Both the position numbers and the translations under genes were made by a program. Positions 9,199 through 17,939 of a DNA stretch of 64,000 nt are shown piece after piece. The number at the start of each line of letters is the position of its first letter. Positions within the stretch are counted from its first letter, which is position 1. The stretch is from Shewanella sp. 10N.286.48.A6. Lineage in GTDB: Bacteria > Pseudomonadota > Gammaproteobacteria > Enterobacterales > Shewanellaceae. The notes under the pieces were generated by a model that made no database searches, was not told the origin of the DNA, and was given only the letters and a program-made list of their open reading frames with translations. The stretch lies in the NCBI RefSeq assembly GCF_002873135.1, contig NZ_MCVI01000021.1, positions 201,579 through 265,578 on the forward strand, written 5' to 3'.

Positions 9199-9684
9199 AT
9201 GAAAATGAGTCATGTAGGTATTATGGTTGGTGACATGGATAAAGCCGTCGAGTTTTATACCCAAGCATTAGGTCTTGAAATTGTCATGGGCAATTCAGCA
9301 GTCATCGAAGAAAAACAAACTGCCATTGGTAGAATGTGTATTGCGGTATTTGGTGAGGGTTTTAAAGGTTTTAACATCGCCCACCTCGTCACTTCTGATG
9401 GCATCGGCTTTGAGTTATTTGAAATGAAAGACCGCGAAGAAAGACATCATGTCGACTTCACTAAAATCGGTATCTTCCATTACTCGTTAGAAACAGATGA
9501 CTTTGAAGGCGTTATCGAGCGAGTTGAAAAATTCGGCGGTAAAGTCAGAATGGACATCATGCGCTATCATCCAGAAGATGATAATAAGCCTTACAAAATG
9601 GTGTATTTAGAAGACCCATTTGGAAACTTATTTGAACTATATTCTCATTCTTATTCAGAAACTTATTCTTCTGAATACACATAA
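9199..9684 (+). CDS. VOC-fold (glyoxalase/dioxygenase-like) protein
   Basis: A 161-residue single VOC domain with two beta-alpha-beta-beta-beta halves. The opening MKMSHVGIMVGDMDKAVEFYTQALGL is typical and gives the first metal-ligand His. A second set of candidate ligands is in GIFHYSLE, and the Glu in YLEDPFGNLFELYSH. It resembles lactoylglutathione-lyase-like enzymes, but members catalyse many reactions. A good ribosome site (AAGGCGAG) precedes the ATG. It is monocistronic: AT-rich upstream DNA and a strong terminator follow. Confidence 0.82.
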   Translation: MKMSHVGIMVGDMDKAVEFYTQALGLEIVMGNSAVIEEKQTAIGRMCIAVFGEGFKGFNIAHLVTSDGIGFELFEMKDREERHHVDFTKIGIFHYSLETDDFEGVIERVEKFGGKVRMDIMRYHPEDDNKPYKMVYLEDPFGNLFELYSHSYSETYSSEYT

Positions 9685-9699
9685 GAATTAAAGAATTTT

Positions 9700-9734
9700 A
9701 AAAAGCAGCTAACCGTGGTTAGCTGCTTTTTTTG
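9700..9734 (+). terminator. Rho-independent terminator after VOC gene
   Basis: A 14-bp perfect stem (AAAAGCAGCTAACC with its complement), a 2-base centre and a T7 run. Confidence 0.92.
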
Positions 9735-10479
9735 TATTAGAGAAGTTTGTAGGCAAGTATTATTTAAGCGCCTAAATCACTTTTGGACAGAAATGAGTTT
9801 GTGCATTCCCTCAATATAATAAATTTGGATAAGTTCAGATAATGCTAGAAAACTCTGGGGCTCACTACAAAATATACCAACTTTAAACTCATTTTTGGGC
9901 ATAAATGCGTTACAGCCACCAACTTTATACTTCGTTTATATTGGCTCTTTTTCAGTAGTCCATTACTTCAGTTTAATCTATTGCCTGCCGCAGGTGCTAT
10001 ATAGGATATACGAATGTCGCGATCACATAGTCAATGATGTTCCCTACATCATAATGACATCTAACCCATATCCCTATGGGTTAGATGTGAAACAGCGACC
10101 TTATGTGCAGATACAACTGCGAGACGCTGCACTCTTTATATAAGTCAAAAGGCCCATAAACTTTGCCACAACAAATGCCTGTTTTGGTCATATTTGTTCC
10201 CGACAAATAATGACTGTTCCCGCCATCCTTGGCAGTCAGAAGCTCGCTGCTGCATCTACACAGGGGTTATTATCTCTTCGATTTGACTGCATTCGTGGCA
10301 ATAAAAGAGCTAACGTTAGAAATCTATAACATTAAAAGTCTAAAAGACTCAATTTGAATTGAGGTCATCGAGACTCTTTATTCCGAGAACTCGTGAGCTT
10401 GGCATGGAAGCCAATTCAAATTGTAATACTTCATCTAAACAGCAACATTGCCCGCTTATAACACCTTAAAGCATCATCA
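9735..10479. other. 745-bp gap: degenerate repeat and no supported gene
   Basis: The stretch holds a degenerate copy of the dispersed repeat (9981-10300), a 14-bp perfect hairpin (10057-10088) and AT-rich flanks. An 82-codon open frame at 9895-10143 overlaps the repeat and has no ribosome site or recognisable domain; I do not support it as a gene. Confidence 0.6.
9981..10300. repeat. Dispersed intergenic repeat, degenerate copy C
   Basis: It shares three blocks with the copies at 52933-53247 and 58600-58895: TTGCCTGCCGCAGG at the start, ACGCTGCACTCTTTATATAA in the middle (shared with the 52.9-kb copy) and TCTCTTCGATTT near the end, in the same order and orientation. The DNA between the blocks has diverged or been replaced. 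Confidence 0.7.
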
Positions 10480-10866
10480 CTAAGAGTCAGCCTCAAAACG
10501 AGCCACTCTGGCTTCAACCTCTGTGCAGCCGGTGCTTTGTATCAACTCAGCTAAGGTGGTACTCGGGCGTTCAGTGAGCAGGCGCACCAGTTTTACGGCT
10601 AATGGTTCTAACTTGTCACTATGTTCAAGCAGTGCGATGTTTAGCTTTTTTATCAGGTAGGCAAACTCATTATTAGTTTGCCCTGATAACTGTGCGGCAA
10701 AAGACTGAATATTAATGGCATCTCCCACGAGTTGCCAATTGCGAGAACGACGCACTCGCTTAAGCTCACAACCATATTGCGTAGCCATATCTTTAGCCTG
10801 CTTGGCGGCGCTGCCACCGATGCGATGAATAAGCGAAGGCAGTGCAATGGTGATATCTTCATTCAT
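10480..10866 (-). CDS. Conserved small protein, possibly RRF_GI family
   Basis: A 128-residue soluble protein. The segment CELKRVRRSRNWQLVG and the helical remainder resemble a small gammaproteobacterial family labelled putative ribosome recycling factor (RRF_GI), as I recall it. The middle is a helix rich in Leu and Lys, and the C-terminal 45 residues (LLTERPSTTLAELIQSTGCT) look like a small helix-turn-helix. It is not the true ribosome recycling factor Frr, which is about 185 residues. The ATG at 10866 lacks a clear ribosome site. The function is unproven. Confidence 0.6.
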   Translation of the reverse strand: MNEDITIALPSLIHRIGGSAAKQAKDMATQYGCELKRVRRSRNWQLVGDAINIQSFAAQLSGQTNNEFAYLIKKLNIALLEHSDKLEPLAVKLVRLLTERPSTTLAELIQSTGCTEVEARVARFEADS

Positions 10867-11012
10867 AGGAGGATTGGTTAATACTCATTGAGGGCCTTTG
10901 ATTAATAATGAATCATACCCCAATAACACCAATCTAAACATGAGAAAGCAGCTTGGCGAGTTAAAGTGCACTACTTTTTCAAAGACTTAAGCTGACCTGT
11001 TTAAGTTCAGAT

Positions 11013-11038
11013 AAAAAAACGCCGCATTGCTGCGGCGT
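11013..11038 (-). terminator. Rho-independent terminator after yhjX-like gene
   Basis: On the minus strand an 8-bp GC-rich stem (ACGCCGCA with its complement, loop GCAA) is followed by T7. It lies 69 bases downstream of the transporter gene. Confidence 0.9.
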
Positions 11039-11106
11039 AAAGGAGGTTGGAACGAAAAAAGCTTAACGCTATATTCAGACCTCTTGGCCCAATAGCGTAA
11101 TTAAAA

Positions 11107-12312
11107 CTAGCTAGCCATGGCTAAAGAAGGCTTGTTTTCTGGTAACTTCACTATGAAAGAGATGACGGTTGATAATACGATAAGTCCTAGCATTAAGTAG
11201 AAAGTCGGAACAAAGCCACCAAATAACGAAGCGACAATAGAGCCAATGATGCTGCCGATACCAAAGCCAAGATAAATAAAGCCATAAATTTTGGTTAAGT
11301 TGTTAAGGCCAAAGAAGTCACTCACTAGCGATGGGAACACAGTAATGGTGCCACCAAAACTAAAGGCGATACAGGCAACGGCTAAGTAAAAGCTCCACGC
11401 ATTTAAGTGAACAAATAACAGTGAACCGACACCCGCTAAACATACAATAAGCGCAATGCTGATGACTTTCATGCGATCCATTTTGTCAGATAACACACCA
11501 AGAACTAAACGACCTGAAAGGTTAGCCACCGCAATCACTGCCACTGCAGATGCTGCTGTTGCCATACTTAAATGTACATAACCTTCGCCAATGTCTTTTG
11601 CCACACCAATCACGTATAAGCCACTCATACAGATGGTTAAAAAGATTAATGCTAGTACCCAAAACTGTGATGATTTCATTGCTTGCGCCAGTGTAAAGTC
11701 TCTGTTTGCAACGCTGTTTTCTGCGGTTGAGACTTCTTGAAGGGGGGCATCTTTCATCATTAATCCACCCGCAATGACTAGCACCATGGCAATCACAGCC
11801 CATGTATCAAATGTCATCGCCAAACCTGAATGGGTCAGCATATACATGTTGATGTATTTAAAGCCTAAACTGCCAAGGCCATAAGCACCAATAGCACAAG
11901 CAGACACTAAACCTTTACGTTCAGGGAATAATTTAACGCAGTTAGATAGGCTCATTAGGTAACCGGTACCATCAGCAAAACCCACTAACAGGCCGCCACA
12001 TACATATAGCATTAATAGGCTATCTGCATGCGCAGTAAGAAATAAGCTCGCGCCGATTAATAGCCCAGCACCAATGGTGACATTACGAACCCCAAAGCGC
12101 TCTTGTAACTTGCCTGACACTGACGAAGCCACGGCTAGTGATAAACTTAAAATACCGAAAGTAAACGCCACATTACTCACTGGAAGCGACAGTTTCTCAG
12201 CTAACGGGGCATTGAATAAGCTCCATGTGTATACCGAACCCAAGGCGAACTGCGCCAAAATGGTACCAATAAGCGTCATAATACGCGCTCGGTTTGATAT
12301 TTGTGCTGACAT
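11107..12312 (-). CDS. yhjX: YhjX-like OFA-family MFS transporter
   Basis: A 12-helix major facilitator of about 401 residues. The opening segment (TLIGTILAQFALGSVYTWSL) and LSLAVASSVSGKLQERFGVR are typical of the oxalate:formate antiporter (OFA) family. In E. coli the homologue YhjX is the target of the YpdA/YpdB two-component system, which responds to pyruvate. Here the ypdB- and ypdA-like genes lie directly upstream on the same strand, which strongly supports the assignment. The start is the ATG at 12312 with GGAGAG upstream; a GTG at 12327 is a weaker choice. GCATTT direct repeats 124-168 bases upstream are the likely regulator site. The substrate is probably a small carboxylate. Confidence 0.82.
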   Translation of the reverse strand: MSAQISNRARIMTLIGTILAQFALGSVYTWSLFNAPLAEKLSLPVSNVAFTFGILSLSLAVASSVSGKLQERFGVRNVTIGAGLLIGASLFLTAHADSLLMLYVCGGLLVGFADGTGYLMSLSNCVKLFPERKGLVSACAIGAYGLGSLGFKYINMYMLTHSGLAMTFDTWAVIAMVLVIAGGLMMKDAPLQEVSTAENSVANRDFTLAQAMKSSQFWVLALIFLTICMSGLYVIGVAKDIGEGYVHLSMATAASAVAVIAVANLSGRLVLGVLSDKMDRMKVISIALIVCLAGVGSLLFVHLNAWSFYLAVACIAFSFGGTITVFPSLVSDFFGLNNLTKIYGFIYLGFGIGSIIGSIVASLFGGFVPTFYLMLGLIVLSTVISFIVKLPENKPSLAMAS

Positions 12313-12435
12313 AGTGTCACTCTCCACAGCAATAATTAATGATTAATTTAACAATATGGTGGTCAAAATACGGCTTTTTGAGAGGAAGACAAGAGTCTGA
12401 ATTAACTAAAACATGAGCTGTAAAATAGCGGCATC

Positions 12436-12480
12436 AAATGCAATATATCGGCATGAAATGCATTTATGGGGGTTAAATGC
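12436..12480 (-). promoter_or_regulatory. Candidate LytTR (YpdB-like) binding direct repeats
   Basis: Read on the minus strand, GCATTT occurs three times (12480-12475, 12461-12456, 12441-12436) at 19- and 20-base spacing. The two inner copies extend to GCATTTCAT and GCATTTGAT. This resembles the tandem GGCATTTCAT sites I recall for E. coli YpdB, where the spacing is about 21. It lies in the spacer between the regulator gene and its presumed target. Confidence 0.6.
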
Positions 12481-12586
12481 TGAGTGAGCTTATCTGCAGT
12501 AGCAAGGGTGGTTGTATCGTTTTTTGAGTCGTCTTTATGGGTAGGCGGTGTTGAATAGTTCGTTAGCTAGCCAATGACAGCAGCGG

Positions 12587-13357
12587 TTATAAGTTCATCA
12601 GTGCTCGAAAGGTTTTTATGTTACTGCGACTCACCAGCACTTCACCGTCAATATCGCGCAGTTTTAACAGATAGGTGCTATTGGTCCAAGGGATGATCTC
12701 ACGAATTTTATCGATATTAATGCAATAGGATCGATGGCAGCGAAAAAACGATTCGCTCGGTAAACGTTCCATCAAATCAGTAATGGTATAAGGCACATGA
12801 AACACCCCTTCGCGAGTATATACCTCAGTGATTTTTTCGTTGGCAACCGCATAATAAATATCATTAATATAGCTGACCACAATGCGGTTATTTTGGGTTA
12901 AATTAATGGTCTGATTAAGGCTGCTGGCCTTAGGCTTGGGCTTGTCGGTATTCACTGGCAAAGACTCGACATTGATATCTGCCGCTGGTAGGTGTTTTTG
13001 AGCTTGCTCAAGTTTTTGCAACACCCCAATAGCCCGCTGCTCATTAAAAGGCTTGAGCAAATAATCAAATGCTTCTAACTCAAAGGCATCTGCGGCGTGC
13101 TCTTTATAGGCAGTCACAAACACGATATGCGGCTTTTCAGAAAATTGATGAATGTTTCTCGCCAATAACATACCGTCAATGGATGGAATATTAATATCAA
13201 GAAATATCACATCCACTTTATTGCTTTGCAGGTATTTAAAAGCTTCAAGACCATCATCGAAGGTCGCTACCACTTCAATCTGACTATGGGTTGCGATCAA
13301 ATAAATCAGCTCTTCTCGTGCTAGGTATTCATCTTCTACAATCAAGGCTTTTAACAT
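12587..13357 (-). CDS. ypdB: LytTR response regulator, YpdB-like
   Basis: The receiver domain (residues 1-120) has the acidic pocket VEDEY, phospho-acceptor Asp in DVIFLDINIPSIDG and Lys in LLKPFNEQ. A linker of about 35 residues leads to a C-terminal LytTR DNA-binding domain (about 155-256; FFRCHRSYCINIDKI and SRSNIKTF). It pairs with the histidine kinase 18 bases upstream and sits beside the OFA transporter, the same trio as E. coli ypdA-ypdB and yhjX. It probably activates the transporter gene through the GCATTT repeats. BtsR is the closest alternative name; the neighbour favours YpdB. Confidence 0.85.
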   Translation of the reverse strand: MLKALIVEDEYLAREELIYLIATHSQIEVVATFDDGLEAFKYLQSNKVDVIFLDINIPSIDGMLLARNIHQFSEKPHIVFVTAYKEHAADAFELEAFDYLLKPFNEQRAIGVLQKLEQAQKHLPAADINVESLPVNTDKPKPKASSLNQTINLTQNNRIVVSYINDIYYAVANEKITEVYTREGVFHVPYTITDLMERLPSESFFRCHRSYCINIDKIREIIPWTNSTYLLKLRDIDGEVLVSRSNIKTFRALMNL

Positions 13358-13375
13358 AGTCCCCCCTATAGTCTT

Positions 13376-15022
13376 CTAATGAATGAAAAAAGACATCTCA
13401 GTGCCTTTTGTCAATGCAGTAATCTCTAAGCCAGCACCATAGAGTAGCTTTAACCTTTGGTGTACATTCATCAAGCCGATGCTCGTGCTGTCTATGGTTC
13501 CTTGGTGCAACTTATCAATCAAAGCCGGATCGATGCCAACCCCAGTATCACGAATGGTAATTTTCACCCGATCATCTTGCTGCTTTTTAACCGTAATCAG
13601 CACCTCACCAGGATAAGACGCAGGCTGAATGCCATGTAAAATGGCATTTTCCACCAGCGGCTGTATCAGTAAGCTTGGCACACAAGTTTGTACATCATCA
13701 ATATCAAAGCTGACGGTTAATTTAGGCCCAAATCTCGCCTGCTCAATCGCGGCATAATCCCGCACCTGTTGCAGCTCTTCTTGGATATCTATCAGCTCAT
13801 CAGTGTGATCTAAATTAAAGCGCAAAAAATCCGCTAGTTTGGCGATCAATTCTCGAGCTTGCTGAGGCCGAATACGTATTAACGTAGAGATAGCATTGAG
13901 GGCGTTAAATAAAAAATGCGGATTAATTTTACTTTGCAGCGCCGAAAACTCTGCTTTTGAGGCCATGGTTTTTAACTGTTCGATGCGCGACACTTCCATT
14001 TGGGTAGAAATCAGCTGCGATAATCCCACCGCCATTTCCCGCAGTGAAGACTTAATTTGATAAGGCTCACGGTAAAATATTTTTAAGGTACCAGTAACGA
14101 CATTGTTCTCCATTAATGGAATGATTAACAATGAATGAAAGTCATGGGCATCAAGGTTATTGCTAATAATTTGTTTGCCTGTGGCAACGGCTTGCTCGGT
14201 CATCTCGTTAATTTTATTGTGGGGCTCTAGGTAGTTTTCTTGACCTATACCCACATAAGCCAGTACTGAGGTGGTATCAGTTATCGCCACCACATCCGCT
14301 TGCGTATCAAGGCGGATGATCTGGCAAACCGCAATTAACGACTGACGATCATTTTGACGAAAATAAGGTAAGGTTTTATTGGCAATATCTAAGGCCAATT
14401 TTGCCTGCTGCGCAGCAATCCAATCTTTTTCATCGTCAATATCTTGCACTAACTTGATAATCAGCCCGATGGACACAGTGCCCAATATCATCGGTAAACC
14501 AATGTGACGCACAATCACCATTGCCTGCTCATAATCATCTGAAAACACCACAATCAGCACCATGGTCAGCACCTCGCAGATAACCCCCGCTAAAATGCCA
14601 TACCAGGTATAGTGTTTTTTATCGACACCGACATGTATCCAACTTGCCAGAAAGCCTGCAAAAATACTCGATATTAAACAGGCGGTTGAAGTCGCGCCAT
14701 CAAGATCAATTAAGTAACGATGCAGCCCTGAGATGATACCTGCTGGGATCCCCACCCAAGGGCCAAAAAGGATACCGCCAGATAACACTGCAATAATACG
14801 CACATTAACCAAGGAGCCATCGACCTCAATGCCGGTGTAGGTGCTCATAACCGCAAATAAAGTAAATAACAGCGACATCATCGCCATCTCAATCGGTTTT
14901 CGATTTGGTTTGGTGATGATTTTTTGAAAGCTGCGGGTGCGAGTAAGCAAAAACAGCAGCATCAGCATTAAGGCTGCCCGTTCAAATACGGCGATTAACA
15001 TCATTAATTGCTCGGTATACAT
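13376..15022 (-). CDS. ypdA: LytS/YpdA-type sensor histidine kinase
   Basis: The N-terminal 5TM-LYT membrane domain (about residues 1-200) includes NVRIIAVLSGGILFGPWVG and PAGIISGLHRY. A GAF-like region (about 215-350) follows, then a HisKA_7TM/His_kinase domain with the phospho-acceptor in KINPHFLFNALNAI and an ATP-binding domain (PSLLIQPLVENAILHG; DTGVGID). I chose the ATG at 15022, with AGAGG eight bases upstream, because the product then starts MYTEQLMMLIAVFERAALML, as in E. coli YpdA. The ATG at 15055 adds 11 poorly supported residues. It shares an operon with the response regulator. Confidence 0.86.
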   Translation of the reverse strand: MYTEQLMMLIAVFERAALMLMLLFLLTRTRSFQKIITKPNRKPIEMAMMSLLFTLFAVMSTYTGIEVDGSLVNVRIIAVLSGGILFGPWVGIPAGIISGLHRYLIDLDGATSTACLISSIFAGFLASWIHVGVDKKHYTWYGILAGVICEVLTMVLIVVFSDDYEQAMVIVRHIGLPMILGTVSIGLIIKLVQDIDDEKDWIAAQQAKLALDIANKTLPYFRQNDRQSLIAVCQIIRLDTQADVVAITDTTSVLAYVGIGQENYLEPHNKINEMTEQAVATGKQIISNNLDAHDFHSLLIIPLMENNVVTGTLKIFYREPYQIKSSLREMAVGLSQLISTQMEVSRIEQLKTMASKAEFSALQSKINPHFLFNALNAISTLIRIRPQQARELIAKLADFLRFNLDHTDELIDIQEELQQVRDYAAIEQARFGPKLTVSFDIDDVQTCVPSLLIQPLVENAILHGIQPASYPGEVLITVKKQQDDRVKITIRDTGVGIDPALIDKLHQGTIDSTSIGLMNVHQRLKLLYGAGLEITALTKGTEMSFFIH

Positions 15023-15162
15023 AGCAGCGCCTCTAATAAACCCAATTGATAGCAATAGGTATAAGAATTATATGATGAAATTTTTACAATGCCAGTATTT
15101 GACCTTAAAGGTAAATTGTAGAAAGGTTTATATCGATTAAAGAAGTTTAAAATTTTCCAAGC

Positions 15163-15546
15163 TTAAAAAGCTTGCCAAAAAATGCCAAATGAACAGAAAA
15201 TTGCCACAAACCAAGCCAGTGAGCGCATAGTTGATAAGCCCTTTAAGTACAGCAAGTGATAGCTCACTCTAGCAACCACATGCACCATAGCTAACGTCGA
15301 AACAGTAGCATTAACATTATCAGTTGCGATCGCGGTTAAACTGCATAAACCAAAAACGATCAAAGATTCAAAGGCATTTTGATGCCCAGCAACTGCCCTT
15401 GCGCCAAAACCAGTTAACTTGGCTTGTTGCGCCCGAGGGTGATCGTTGTCATAGCCGCCCAGTTTTGCCATCGCAACGGCTACTGGCCCCTTGGCTAAAT
15501 AGGGTAATAAGATTGTGATAAACAGACAAATCAGTAACGTTTGCAT
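15163..15546 (-). CDS. MAPEG-family membrane protein
   Basis: A 127-residue protein with four transmembrane helices. The sequence RAQQAKLTGFGARAVAGHQNAFESLIVFG is the MAPEG signature (microsomal glutathione transferase and leukotriene C4 synthase superfamily), with the conserved Asn, Glu and Arg residues. VARVSYHLLYLKG is the matching third-helix motif. Bacterial members of this length are usually annotated without a demonstrated substrate. It is transcribed alone. Confidence 0.85.
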   Translation of the reverse strand: MQTLLICLFITILLPYLAKGPVAVAMAKLGGYDNDHPRAQQAKLTGFGARAVAGHQNAFESLIVFGLCSLTAIATDNVNATVSTLAMVHVVARVSYHLLYLKGLSTMRSLAWFVAIFCSFGIFWQAF

Positions 15547-16355
15547 AAAAGCAGCCCGAGTAAGTTAAGGTCATTAATTACTAGTAAATCATTAATTACT
15601 TTTTAAGCCCAATGTTTTATTCAGCTAATGTTTTATAAATAATTGATTACCCATGGACCATTCCACCCTGTAAAACCGTTACTACTAACTTATGCACAGT
15701 CATCAGAATTTATTTTAAACAAAGTGATTCATTATTAAGCCTTTAAAATCAGAAACACACCTTGGTTAAATTAGCTGTCAGTCATAACAGCCTAGTAACA
15801 GCTTCACCAATGCAACTGATACAGCGCCCTGATTGAGGTTACTAAAGGTAATCCTCCAGCAATGAACCCCAGCCTACTGACAGCATAAATCTAACCATTT
15901 TATGCACAATATCGATAAGTTATACTTTAGCTAAATTCTTTAGCTCAAAGCTTTAGATCAAAGCTTTAGCTGAGTGCTCTGTTCACTGCAATTTGAGCCA
16001 CTGTCACGATCGCAACCCTTCACGCGTTCAGGGTTTGTCAGTCATTGCTAATAAATAGATAAACCATTGGCAGATTACGACTCTAATACTCGCCACCCTA
16101 GCTGTATCATTATCAAACAATAACAGTTGTTTTTATGCACATTTTTTAACTACTTATTCCTAAAAACCTTTTGACACCTTTGTTAATGAGTTGTTAAGTT
16201 AGAGCTTGTGCTCCAGCTGATAATGAATTGGAGTGACAAAAATAACCTCATGAAAAAGAAGGCTAATTGATTAGTTACTTTTAACCATCGTGTATGTAAT
16301 GACGTTTATTTCGTGATGGATAATAATAAAAACACCCACAAGGAAGCGCTAAATT
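15547..16355. other. 809-bp gap with no recognised feature
   Basis: AT-rich, no supported open frame, RNA gene or strong terminator on either strand. A short direct repeat CAAAGCTTTAG occurs twice (15946-15956 and 15959-15969). The right part must hold the promoter of the following gene. Confidence 0.5.
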
Positions 16356-17789
16356 ATGAACAGATTACTGGTTCTCATTTTACTCTTTGTCAGTTTACAA
16401 GTTTCAGCTAAATCGTTACCACCGATACTCGATCATCTGCCTGTGTGCACGCCAACAGTGATCGATGGCATCTATGTGGAAAATACCCTTAAAAATAGCT
16501 CAAATGATAAATTAATAGAAACCAGCTTTCGCCTGATCCAGAAAAAAGCCAAACAAAAGCGGGTCGATGCCGTCATTATTACTAATTTAATTGAAGCCAA
16601 TAAAATTATTATCACTGCTGACTTAATTGATTTTTGCGACGAAGATGACCGGTTATCTTCGGTGAAAACTGCTTATAATCAACTTAGTCGTAAACCCATT
16701 AGCTTTAAAAAACCGGCGCCAGCCACTAAGGTTTCAACAGCAGCAACGACCAATCGCATTACAGCTAAACCCAAAACGACCACTGCGCCACAAGTCACTT
16801 TAGCGCAGTCACAAATTAGCCCTGCGATTACAATACTGTCAGAAAAAGAATTATCTAGCCTTGCAAGAGAAGCAAGCTTTCCTTCAACTAATGTGACTCT
16901 ATCTAGCGCCTACGGGGTTAGCATTGATGATTCAACCCAACGTCTGATTGAATTACTAGGTCCTGCCAGCGCTTTATTTACCCTAAAAGATCAATCCCAA
17001 GCATGGCTATATGGCCGCGAGCTGTGGTTTATTATCGACAACAATAAAATTCAGCAAATATCCTATAAAGATCGCTCATTACTTAACTACAATGGCAAAA
17101 ATTTAATTAGCTACAACGAAAGGTTTGATAATAACTGGCTGATTGATGATAAAGCCGGATACCGTGATGAAGTACTGCAAGTGCGCAATAAGCTTGATTA
17201 TTTAAAGCAAACCAGTACTGAAGAATATATCGTCTCCAATCATAAAAACTTACTGACGTTAGAGTTTGATGAGTTTTCTTCTATCACCAGCGATGAGCCT
17301 GAATTACTGCTCACAGGTTTCACCTTTAAATCAAGAAAATACAGCCGTGATAATGATGAGATATTATTTTCGGAGCTCAATAGCCAAAAGTTAACTGAAG
17401 TACTTTTACCTACTGAGAACAATCAACCCAGCACGCTCGATGCGCTAGTTAACCGTTTTGTGCCTAATGTTATTCAATTTTCAAACAACGGCGTTTGGAG
17501 TTTACTGTCAAAAAATGTGCAGGTTAAGCATTACAATAATGTCATTCAAAAAGTAAAACTCTCTGAGAGTATTAACTACCCTATTGAGTCTGATGAGCAG
17601 TTTATGTCTTATTTAAAATCCATTAATATCCCAGCCACCCGTGAAGCTATGTTGGCACACTTTAGCGATCAAGCCAGTGCATGGTATGAGATCATTAATG
17701 TCGAAAGTGATGACTTTGTATTAAAAGCCGAGTTCACTTCAGAAGATGATGATGCGATGTTGATTTCATTGGAAGTTGAGTATTTATAA
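16356..17789 (+). CDS. Exported protein of unknown function
   Basis: I do not recognise the family. A clear signal peptide (residues 1-18, cleavage near VSA-KS) points to the periplasm or outer surface. The first part (30-110) contains two Cys residues. It is followed by a Thr/Ala/Pro-rich linker (about 120-160) and a long region of beta-type sequence with motifs such as LIELLGPASALFTLKDQSQAWLYG, which reads like a SmpA/BamE-like lipoprotein fold fragment. A ribosome site (AAGGAAG) lies upstream. It is monocistronic, with a terminator after it. 477 residues. Confidence 0.65.
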   Translation: MNRLLVLILLFVSLQVSAKSLPPILDHLPVCTPTVIDGIYVENTLKNSSNDKLIETSFRLIQKKAKQKRVDAVIITNLIEANKIIITADLIDFCDEDDRLSSVKTAYNQLSRKPISFKKPAPATKVSTAATTNRITAKPKTTTAPQVTLAQSQISPAITILSEKELSSLAREASFPSTNVTLSSAYGVSIDDSTQRLIELLGPASALFTLKDQSQAWLYGRELWFIIDNNKIQQISYKDRSLLNYNGKNLISYNERFDNNWLIDDKAGYRDEVLQVRNKLDYLKQTSTEEYIVSNHKNLLTLEFDEFSSITSDEPELLLTGFTFKSRKYSRDNDEILFSELNSQKLTEVLLPTENNQPSTLDALVNRFVPNVIQFSNNGVWSLLSKNVQVKHYNNVIQKVKLSESINYPIESDEQFMSYLKSINIPATREAMLAHFSDQASAWYEIINVESDDFVLKAEFTSEDDDAMLISLEVEYL

Positions 17790-17877
17790 ACAGCTCTTAT
17801 ACGTAGCACTTATCAATAACAATCATCACTCGCTTAAACAGTGATATTGTTATTAATACTATGATTAACACTTCAAA

Positions 17878-17914
17878 AAAGCCCAATAGAGACTATCTAT
17901 TGGGCTTTCTTTAT
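17878..17914. terminator. Bidirectional terminator
   Basis: A 12-bp perfect stem (AAAGCCCAATAG and complement) with a 7-base loop lies between convergent genes. Poly-A before and T-rich DNA after let it serve both strands. Confidence 0.85.
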
Positions 17915-17939
17915 TCTTACCGTTATTAACTAAGTACGA

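Noticed and set aside
9895..10143. An 82-codon open frame on the plus strand
   Set aside because: It overlaps the degenerate dispersed repeat and its hairpin, lacks a ribosome site and domain, and its composition follows the repeat.
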